From Nocardioides sp. (lineage in GTDB: Bacteria > Actinomycetota > Actinomycetes > Propionibacteriales > Nocardioidaceae): 7,221 nucleotides of DNA. Below the pieces are notes generated by a model. The model searched no databases, had not been told where the DNA came from, and saw only the letters and a program-made list of their open reading frames with translations. The DNA lies in NCBI GenBank assembly GCA_021166815.1, contig JAJPEO010000078.1:1-7221 (forward strand), read 5' to 3'. Both the position numbers and the translations under genes were made by a program. This document shows positions 1 to 4,891 of the stretch, in pieces (positions within the stretch are counted from its first letter, which is position 1; each line of letters starts with the position of its first letter).

Positions 1-621
1 CCGGCGCGGCCGAGCAGCAAGAACCCGTTGGCGGTCCGCGTCGTCATCGACGACCCGGAGACCGGGACGGAGGCGGCGCTCGACATCACCGAGGCGGGCA
101 CCAAGAAGAGCCTCGCGCTGTACGTCGTCCGTGACCCCGCCGACGTCGAGGGGATCGCGCGGCTGGGACCGGACCCGCTCGACGACGCGTTCACCGTCGA
201 CGCGTTCCGGGCGATCCTCCACGCCGAGGGCCGCAAGCAGCTCAAGGGGGTGCTGCGCCACCAGGGGACGATCGCTGGCATCGGCAACGCGTACTCCGAC
301 GAGATCCTGCACGCCGCCCGCATGTCGCCGTTCAAGCCGGCCGACAGCCTGGCCGAGGACGAGGAGCAGGTGCTGTACGACGCCGTCCGGCACACCCTGG
401 CCGACGCGGTGCAGCGTTCGAGCGGGCTCGCCGCGAGCGAGCTCAAGGGCGAGAAGAAGCAGAATCTCGCGGTCCACGGCCGCACCGGCCAGGCGTGCCC
501 GGTGTGCGGCGACGTGGTCCGCGAGGTCTCCTTCGCCGACTCCAGCCTGCAGTACTGCGCGACGTGCCAGACCGGCGGGAAGCCGCTCGCCGACCGTCGC
601 ATGTCCAAGCTGCTCAAGTAG
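1..621 (+). CDS. Fpg/Nei-family DNA glycosylase, C-terminal part (5' truncated by window edge)
   Basis: The frame is open from base 1 to a TAG at 619-621. The 206 visible residues are the C-terminal two-thirds or so of a formamidopyrimidine/endonuclease VIII-type glycosylase, a cytoplasmic base-excision repair enzyme that removes oxidised bases and nicks the abasic site. The catalytic N-terminal Pro-Glu lies outside the window. Visible parts are the end of the beta-sandwich domain (to about residue 45), the helix-two-turn-helix with its I-x-G-I-G-N-A-Y-S-D-E core (residues 91-101), and a C-terminal zinc finger, Cys166-x2-Cys169-x16-Cys186-x2-Cys189, with the standard Fpg spacing. The finger carries SSLQ before YC where classical Fpg has an arginine, and a tail of about 17 residues follows it. 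From memory, an actinobacterial Fpg/Nei subfamily shares this tail. The TTG at 28 is internal, not the start. Family assignment is firm; substrate range is not determinable here. Confidence 0.93.
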   Translation, partial: PARPSSKNPLAVRVVIDDPETGTEAALDITEAGTKKSLALYVVRDPADVEGIARLGPDPLDDAFTVDAFRAILHAEGRKQLKGVLRHQGTIAGIGNAYSDEILHAARMSPFKPADSLAEDEEQVLYDAVRHTLADAVQRSSGLAASELKGEKKQNLAVHGRTGQACPVCGDVVREVSFADSSLQYCATCQTGGKPLADRRMSKLLK

Positions 622-622
622 C

Positions 623-635
623 GACGCCGGGCGTC
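623..635. terminator. short hairpin between convergent genes, weak bidirectional terminator candidate
   Basis: GACG/CGTC with a 5-nt CCGGG loop (GACGCC/GGCGTC if drawn to its limit) lies in and next to the 12-bp gap between the glycosylase stop and the lipoprotein stop. The position suits a shared terminator, but the stem is short and there is no T-tract on either side, so support is weak. Confidence 0.25.
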
Positions 636-1119
636 ACTCCGCGGAGGGGGTCTCCGGCAGCTCGGGCAGGTCGAGGTCGTCCATGCAGTTCTCGACGATG
701 TACTTCGAGAGCGCCTCGCTCTGCTTCTTCTCCTCGTCGGAGAGCTGGTTCGCCTCCTCCTCGGCCTTCTTGATGAGGTCCTCGGGCTTCATCTGCTGGC
801 GCTCGCGGATCTCGTCGACGTCGATCTCCTCGGCCTCCTCCAGCATGCTCTCGAACGCGGCACGCGCGTCCGCGGGCATGTCCTCGGGGGTGCCCACCTC
901 GGCGAGCTTGTCGGCGTAGTCCTTGCTGGCCTCGGCGATCTCCTCGGCGCTCATCTTCGTGGGGTCGGTGTCGGTGCCGAACATCGACTCGTTGACGGCG
1001 GCACAGAAGTCCTTCACGGACGCGTCGTCCGGCGCGCTCGACGGGTCGCTGCCGCACGCGGACAGCGACAGCACGGCCACGGCGGCCAGGACGGAGAGGG
1101 AGACGCGGGAGCGCTTCAT
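634..1119 (-). CDS. small acidic lipoprotein of unknown function
   Basis: This 161-residue protein begins with MKRSR, a hydrophobic stretch (residues 6-20) and the lipobox L-S-A-C, so Cys22 should be lipidated and the mature protein anchored on the outer face of the membrane. The mature part is short and helical-looking, very rich in Glu and Asp (especially residues 92-135), and ends in a proline-containing acidic tail. Two further cysteines, Cys39 in DFC and Cys145 in VENC, could form a disulfide between the ends of the domain. The arrangement resembles the small DxFC...C lipoproteins common in actinobacteria; I do not recognise a named family. The ATG at 1119 is preferred over the in-frame ATG at 1134 because AAGGTGG sits 5 nt before it. 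It follows aat by 40 nt on the same strand, so co-transcription is likely, though no functional link is evident. Confidence 0.85.
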   Translation of the reverse strand: MKRSRVSLSVLAAVAVLSLSACGSDPSSAPDDASVKDFCAAVNESMFGTDTDPTKMSAEEIAEASKDYADKLAEVGTPEDMPADARAAFESMLEEAEEIDVDEIRERQQMKPEDLIKKAEEEANQLSDEEKKQSEALSKYIVENCMDDLDLPELPETPSAE

Positions 1120-1124
1120 GGGAT

Positions 1125-1131
1125 CCACCTT
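1125..1131 (-). promoter_or_regulatory. Shine-Dalgarno site of the lipoprotein gene
   Basis: AAGGTGG ends 5 nt before the ATG at 1119. It decides the start, since the upstream ATG at 1134 has no comparable site and would add five residues before the positively charged signal-peptide start. Confidence 0.7.
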
Positions 1132-1150
1132 CATGGAAGTCAGGTCAGTT

Positions 1151-1186
1151 CCCCCATCCCTACCCCATCGACCCCCGACCCAACCC
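1151..1186 (-). other. six-tract G-quadruplex motif across the aat stop codon
   Basis: Read on the minus strand there are six runs of three to five G (1186-1184, 1181-1179, 1176-1172, 1166-1163, 1160-1158, 1155-1151) separated by loops of 2, 2, 5, 2 and 2 nt. This exceeds the usual G3+N1-7 criterion for a quadruplex. It lies on the coding strand of aat and the lipoprotein gene, so it would also be present in the mRNA. It covers the last codons and stop of aat and ends about 20 nt before the lipoprotein Shine-Dalgarno site. Folding and any regulatory role are inferred. Confidence 0.6.
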
Positions 1187-1885
1187 TTCCGCGGACGCAG
1201 CCGAGTCACCCCACAGACGTGGGAGGGGCACGGTGAGCGCGACGTCGAGGGCTGCGAGGTAGGCCTCCCGCGGCTGCTCGATGACGCCGAGGGTGGCCAG
1301 GTGCGGGGTCTGCCACTGCACGTCGAGGACCCGCTGGTCGGCGTGCTCGTCGGACAGCAGGTCGACCAGCGCCACGAGGGCGACCTTCGAGGCGTCCCGC
1401 TCGCGGTGGAACATCGACTCACCGGCGAACAGCCCGCCGATGGCCACGCCGTACAGCCCGCCCGCGAGCCGGCCGTCGCGCCACACCTCGACCGAGTGGG
1501 CCCACCCCAGCTCGTGGAGGCGGCAGTAGGCGTCGAGGAACTCCTGGGTGATCCAGCCGTCGGGTCGGTCCGGACGCCCGCACTCGGCCATCACCTGCTC
1601 GAACTCGGTGTCGACGCGGACCTCGAAGTCGCGCGCCGAGCGGCGCAGGGAGCGTGACACCCGTAGCCCGTCGAGCGGGAGCACGCCCCGGTCGACCGGC
1701 GAGAACCAGCCCATCGGCTCCCCCGGCAGGGTGGTCGGCATCGGGAACAGGCCGCGGCGATAGCCCTCGAGCAGGGTCCCCGGCGCGAGGTCGGCACCCA
1801 CCGCGACCAGGTCGTCGTACGGCCCCCAGTCCGACCGGGGCGGGAACACCCACGGCGTCACGGGCGGCTCGACGGGCAGGGGCAT
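1160..1885 (-). CDS. aat: leucyl/phenylalanyl-tRNA--protein transferase
   Basis: This enzyme transfers Leu or Phe from aminoacyl-tRNA to the N-terminal Lys or Arg of proteins, marking them for ClpS-ClpAP/ClpCP degradation in the bacterial N-end rule pathway; it acts in the cytoplasm. The 241 residues show the family signatures in order: F-P-P (14-16), GADL (30-33), Y-R-R-G-L-F-P-M (42-49), W-F-S-P (60-63), R-G-V-L-P-L (66-71), S-R-S-L-R-R (77-82), W-I-T (111-113), AHSVEVW (129-135), GGLYG (142-146), GESMF (155-159) and D-V-Q (188-190). Glu156 and Gln190 match the residues proposed as catalytic in the E. coli enzyme. The ATG at 1885 is chosen over a GTG at 1909: it matches the family N-terminus and is placed for leaderless initiation. 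The C-terminal GLGRGSMG is encoded by a G-tract array. It probably heads a unit with the lipoprotein gene downstream. Confidence 0.96.
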   Translation of the reverse strand: MPLPVEPPVTPWVFPPRSDWGPYDDLVAVGADLAPGTLLEGYRRGLFPMPTTLPGEPMGWFSPVDRGVLPLDGLRVSRSLRRSARDFEVRVDTEFEQVMAECGRPDRPDGWITQEFLDAYCRLHELGWAHSVEVWRDGRLAGGLYGVAIGGLFAGESMFHRERDASKVALVALVDLLSDEHADQRVLDVQWQTPHLATLGVIEQPREAYLAALDVALTVPLPRLWGDSAASAEGLGRGSMG

Positions 1886-1892
1886 GAGTGGC

Positions 1893-1898
1893 ACGCTA
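1893..1898 (-). promoter_or_regulatory. putative -10 box of a leaderless aat promoter
   Basis: TAGCGT on the minus strand fits the actinobacterial TANNNT -10 consensus and stands 7 nt before the aat ATG, so transcription would start at or next to the A of the start codon. No Shine-Dalgarno site precedes that ATG, which fits leaderless initiation. No recognisable -35 is present. Confidence 0.5.
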
Positions 1899-1909
1899 GA
1901 CCACAGCAC

Positions 1910-1921
1910 CCGGCCGGCCGG
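1910..1921. repeat. 12-bp perfect palindrome in the divergent intergenic region
   Basis: CCGGCCGGCCGG is its own reverse complement. It lies between aat and the RTX gene, over the -35 position expected for the aat promoter and about 40 nt before the RTX start. It could be an operator, but GC-only palindromes arise easily in DNA this GC-rich. Confidence 0.35.
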
Positions 1922-1949
1922 ACCCTCACAGGGGGTGGGTCACATCGGC

Positions 1950-1956
1950 AAGGAGG
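1950..1956 (+). promoter_or_regulatory. strong Shine-Dalgarno site of the RTX-repeat gene
   Basis: AAGGAGG matches the anti-Shine-Dalgarno closely and ends 4 nt before the ATG at 1961, fixing that start. It contrasts with the neighbouring aat and EcsC-like genes, which have no such site. Confidence 0.85.
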
Positions 1957-1960
1957 AGCC

Positions 1961-2968
1961 ATGGTGCGTACGACGGTTCTCGCCGCGCTGGCGACACTGG
2001 TCCTGCCGCTCGGAGTCGCGGTGACACACTCCGCGGTCGCGAGCGAGGTGGCTGCGACGTGCGCCGGCAAGCCGGCGACGATCGTCGTGCCCGAGTCCCC
2101 GACGGGGATCACCGACGCTGTGACCGGCACCGCCGGCGACGACGTCATCGTCGGCAGCCTGGGCGACGACACCATCGACGGCGCGGGTGGCGACGACACG
2201 ATCTGCGGACTGGCCGGCAGCGACATCCTCGTCGGTGGTCCCGGCGACGACCGGCTCCTCGGGGGCCTGGACGGGGACTTCGACCCCGACTATGGCTACT
2301 ACGGCGTCGAAGGCGTCTTCGGCGACGTGGTCGTCCCGGGCCCGGGAGACGACCACGTCGACCTCGGAGCCGACCCGCGGCAGGGCATGCCGCTGGACGA
2401 CGAGGAGGAGGCCCGGGCCGACCGGATCTCCTACGACTCCGCCCAGGCGGGAGTCGTCGTCAACCTCACCCGCGGCACGGCGCGCGGCCAGGGCGTCGAC
2501 ACGATCGCGGTGAACGCCGGGTCGCCGGTCATCCTCGTGGGCTCGCCCCATGACGACCACCTGATCGGCAACGACGACCTCAACTGGATCGCGGCCGGTG
2601 GAGGCGACGACCGGGTCGAGGGCCGGGGCCGCAATGACATGATCTGGCTGGACCGTGGCGACGTGTGGCTCTCGAGCGACACGCCTGTGCTCCCCGGCGA
2701 CGACGTGGCCGACGGCGGACGGAGCAACGACGACATCAACTCCGATGGCGGTAGGGACGTCCTCCGGGGCGGGCCCGGGCGGGACGACCTGGACGCACGG
2801 CAGCCCGGCGCCACCCTCCACGGCGGACCGGGCGACGACTGTCTCATAGGTGGGAGCAGCGCCGACTTCCTCGACGGAGGCCCCGGCAGCGACCGCCTCT
2901 ACGGCGGGCGCGGTCGGGACCGGTGCGTGCACGGCGAGAAGTTCAGGTCCTGCGAGGTCCGCCGCTGA
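1961..2968 (+). CDS. secreted RTX/hemolysin-type calcium-binding repeat protein
   Basis: This 335-residue protein has a Sec-type signal peptide (basic start, hydrophobic 5-21, likely cut after A-V-A at 25-27), so it is probably exported. An early block of glycine/aspartate nonapeptides follows (about residues 56-102, with GDD, GSD and GGPGDD units). A more divergent middle (103-260) contains ISYDSAQAGVVVNLTRGTA (156-174), a segment often seen between RTX blocks. A second repeat block spans 262-320. The GGxGxDxUx units are predicted to bind Ca2+ and form a parallel beta-roll. Five cysteines are present (34, 82, 294, 322, 331), two of them in the final RDRC...SCE cap typical of Sec-exported actinobacterial RTX proteins. 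No protease, lipase or toxin domain, type I secretion signal or neighbouring ABC exporter is visible, so an adhesive or structural role is more likely than haemolysis. Specific function unknown. Confidence 0.88.
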   Translation: MVRTTVLAALATLVLPLGVAVTHSAVASEVAATCAGKPATIVVPESPTGITDAVTGTAGDDVIVGSLGDDTIDGAGGDDTICGLAGSDILVGGPGDDRLLGGLDGDFDPDYGYYGVEGVFGDVVVPGPGDDHVDLGADPRQGMPLDDEEEARADRISYDSAQAGVVVNLTRGTARGQGVDTIAVNAGSPVILVGSPHDDHLIGNDDLNWIAAGGGDDRVEGRGRNDMIWLDRGDVWLSSDTPVLPGDDVADGGRSNDDINSDGGRDVLRGGPGRDDLDARQPGATLHGGPGDDCLIGGSSADFLDGGPGSDRLYGGRGRDRCVHGEKFRSCEVRR

Positions 2969-2974
2969 CCGAAC

Positions 2975-3002
2975 GACCGTGCAGCGCCCTGGGCAGCCGG
3001 TC
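2975..3002 (+). terminator. imperfect hairpin after the RTX gene
   Basis: GACCG (2975-2979) pairs with CGGTC (2998-3002), with a small inner GCC/GGC stem and mismatches between. It begins 6 nt after the RTX stop and is followed only by TTCC, not a T-tract. It is a weak terminator candidate before the next promoter. Confidence 0.22.
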
Positions 3003-3032
3003 TTCCACGGGTGGGGGTGACGGGCGGCCAAC

Positions 3033-3038
3033 TAGGAT
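3033..3038 (+). promoter_or_regulatory. putative -10 box of a leaderless promoter for the EcsC-like gene
   Basis: TAGGAT fits TANNNT and leaves 6 nt before the ATG at 3045, placing the expected transcription start on that A. The only Shine-Dalgarno-like bases (AGGA) lie inside the box. No clear -35 is seen at 16-18 nt spacing. Confidence 0.55.
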
Positions 3039-3044
3039 TCGTCC

Positions 3045-3725
3045 ATGGGGTTCAAGGACACGGTCGGCCGCCAGCTCGCGCCCAAGGTCGCCGAGCTCGC
3101 GCCGGGGCTGACCACCCAGTTCGTACGCGAGGCGCTCCACCGCGCCATCGACGGCGTCGGCCCGCTCAAGCCCGCGGCCGCGGCGGCGGAGGAGCAGCTG
3201 CGCGAGCAGAGCGGCAACGTCGAGCGGGCGATCCACGAGGTCATCGAGAACAACGTCCGCATCGCGGCCGGGCAGGGCTTCCTGACCAACCTCGGCGGCC
3301 TGGCCACCGCCACGATCGCGATTCCCGCCAACATCACCGGCCTCGCGATCATCCAGTGCCGGATGGTCGCCGGCATCGCCCACCTGCGCGGCCACGAGCT
3401 CGCCGACCCGCGGGTGCGCAACGCGATCCTCGCGCTGCTGCTGGGCGACGAGAAGGTCGACGAGCTGGTGCGAACACGCCAGCTGCCCGCCCCGCCGATG
3501 GCGATCGCGACCGCTCCCGCCCACGACGCCAACCTCGACGGCACCATCGCCACCGTCGTCGCCACCGACCTCATCACCCGGGTCGCCGGCAAGCGGATGG
3601 CGGTCACCGTCGGGCGACGCGTGCCGGTGGTCGGGGGCCTGGTCGGCCTGGGCGCCGACGCGTACGCCACCTGGCGGGTGGGCCGCTACGCCGACCGCGA
3701 GCTCCTGCCCCGCACGCGGCGGTAG
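3045..3725 (+). CDS. EcsC-like family protein
   Basis: The 226 residues resemble the EcsC family, named after the third gene of the Bacillus ecs ABC-transporter locus; the biochemical role of the family is not established. An N-terminal helical region (1-70) rich in Ala, Glu and Arg is followed by the most typical part, G-F-L-T-N-L-G-G-L-A-T-A-T (78-90), I-P-A-N-I-T-G-L-A-I-I-Q (93-104) and I-A-H-L-R-G (111-116). A variable linker with a Pro/Ala stretch (147-160) leads to a C-terminal G-R-R-V-P-V-V-G-G-L-V-G segment (190-201) and a V-G-R-Y-A-D ending. Residues 82-110 and 186-206 are hydrophobic and Gly-rich enough for peripheral membrane contact, but there is no signal peptide or clear transmembrane helix. 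The gene is alone on its strand here and its last 40 nt overlap the opposing sulfotransferase gene. Family call moderate to good; function unknown. Confidence 0.75.
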   Translation: MGFKDTVGRQLAPKVAELAPGLTTQFVREALHRAIDGVGPLKPAAAAAEEQLREQSGNVERAIHEVIENNVRIAAGQGFLTNLGGLATATIAIPANITGLAIIQCRMVAGIAHLRGHELADPRVRNAILALLLGDEKVDELVRTRQLPAPPMAIATAPAHDANLDGTIATVVATDLITRVAGKRMAVTVGRRVPVVGGLVGLGADAYATWRVGRYADRELLPRTRR

Positions 3726-4891
3726 ACGTCGAGGGCGCCGCGTCCGGCGGCGCTGTCCTCCAGCGTCCGCACCGCCTTGCTGCGCACCCGGTGCGACAGG
3801 CCCGCCCGGGTCCGGTCGAGCTCGGCGCGCACCTCGTCCAGGTCGGCCCGGAGCTGCTCCTCGACCGCCCGCAGGCGCGCGCCCTCGACCAGCAGGGCGC
3901 TGATCGCGTCGAGCGCCGGCGGCAGCAGGTCGTCGGTCGCGACGTCGTCGGGGTCGACGTACGGGGCCGGTGCGGGGCCGAGCAGGTCGGTGAGGTCGCC
4001 CTGGACGGTGTAGCCGCGCCGCTCGAGCTCGTCGGCCCAGGCGCGGGACAGGTCCTGGGCCCACTGGTGGGTCTCCGGGTCGAGCGCCAGCCGGGCCGTG
4101 GACGTGCGCCGCGAGAGCGTCTGGTGGGCGAGCACCTCGCGCACCAGCGGCCGGTAGTCGGGCGGGGCGACGACGGAGGTGACGCGCTCGTTGATCGTGC
4201 GCAGCAGCGCGGTCTCGGGCACGCCGAGGGACGGGTTGGCCCGTTCGGCCGTGAGGTCGAGGGGCAGGTCGTCGAGGCCGAAGGTCGCGCTGAAGCGCCG
4301 CCACAGCTCGTCGCGCGGGGCGCCCGCGGGCGGGACCGTGACGACGTGCACCCGCTCGGGCGGCAGCGACGAGCCCCAGCGCTGGAGGATGTCGGGGACC
4401 TCCTGCACCGCCCAGAACCACGACCCGATCTTGGTCGCCCGGTGGGGGTCGCGGATCTGGTCGAGGAAGCGGGCCCACGTGACGTGGCTGCGGTGCTTGA
4501 CGTTCTCCTGCCACTCGGCGGGTATCTGGCGCACCAGGTCGCGGGCGGACACGACCACGTGCACCTCGGCGTCGCCGAACGACGCCATCGCGCGAGCGAC
4601 CTGCGTGGGCGTGGCCCGGGCGAAGATCTCGTGGCTGACGATGGAGGTGCCGGGCCACTTGCGCACCTGCTCGGCGAGCCGGTCCCAGGCGCCGACGGCC
4701 TGCGTCTCCAGGCCGCCCCACGGCAGGGTCATCAGGTCGAGCGCGGCCAGGAAGTGCGCGTCGAAGCGGTCGGCGGGGTAGTCGATGCCGTGCTCGCGCA
4801 GCACCGCCTGGTTGCGGAAGAGCACGTCCTGCAGGTGGCTCGTCCCCGTCTTGGGACAGCCCACGTGCAGCAGCACCCGCTTGCCGGTCAC
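3686..4891 (-). CDS. PAPS-dependent sulfotransferase (last gene of operon)
   Basis: The 401 residues form a cytoplasmic sulfotransferase predicted to move sulfate from PAPS to an unknown acceptor. The 5'-phosphosulfate-binding loop is G-C-P-K-T-G-T-S-H-L-Q (11-21). The 3'-phosphate region is V-V-V-S-A-R-D-L-V-R-Q (112-122) with Arg117, followed by W127. S-H-E (86-88) is a candidate catalytic site, and L-P-P-E-R-V-H-V-V-T-V-P (176-187) is a typical beta-strand. Residues 294-303 carry Y-x-V-x-G-D-L-x-D-L. A heptad-like coiled coil (about 330-366) and a basic tail complete it, suggesting oligomerisation or membrane association. It starts with GTG in a GTGA overlap with the gene before it, but has its own good Shine-Dalgarno site. 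It is a clear paralog of the sulfotransferase two genes upstream. The substrate (glycan, lipid or small metabolite) cannot be told. Confidence 0.88.
   Translation of the reverse strand: MTGKRVLLHVGCPKTGTSHLQDVLFRNQAVLREHGIDYPADRFDAHFLAALDLMTLPWGGLETQAVGAWDRLAEQVRKWPGTSIVSHEIFARATPTQVARAMASFGDAEVHVVVSARDLVRQIPAEWQENVKHRSHVTWARFLDQIRDPHRATKIGSWFWAVQEVPDILQRWGSSLPPERVHVVTVPPAGAPRDELWRRFSATFGLDDLPLDLTAERANPSLGVPETALLRTINERVTSVVAPPDYRPLVREVLAHQTLSRRTSTARLALDPETHQWAQDLSRAWADELERRGYTVQGDLTDLLGPAPAPYVDPDDVATDDLLPPALDAISALLVEGARLRAVEEQLRADLDEVRAELDRTRAGLSHRVRSKAVRTLEDSAAGRGALDVYRRVRGRSSRSA

Noticed and set aside
28..30. TTG as the start of the glycosylase
   Set aside because: The frame is open to base 1 and the downstream protein begins in the middle of the N-terminal domain, so the true start is left of the window.
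1886..1909. GTG at 1909 as the aat start
   Set aside because: It adds eight residues not typical of the family, has only a distant GAGGGT as a possible Shine-Dalgarno site, and would lie upstream of the start expected from the -10 box.
1961..2968. RTX gene as a haemolysin or cytotoxin
   Set aside because: Only the repeat region is shared with RTX toxins; no pore-forming, acylation, protease or lipase domain and no type I secretion genes are visible.
3009..3026. G-rich stretch upstream of the EcsC-like gene as a second G-quadruplex
   Set aside because: Only three separate G-tracts of three or more are present; a fourth would need a two-base tract.
2943..4721. Long (592 codon) minus-strand open frame overlapping the same genes
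   Set aside because: It is out of frame with the sulfotransferase, has an Arg/Ala/Pro/Gly composition and no motif; a shadow of GC-rich coding DNA.
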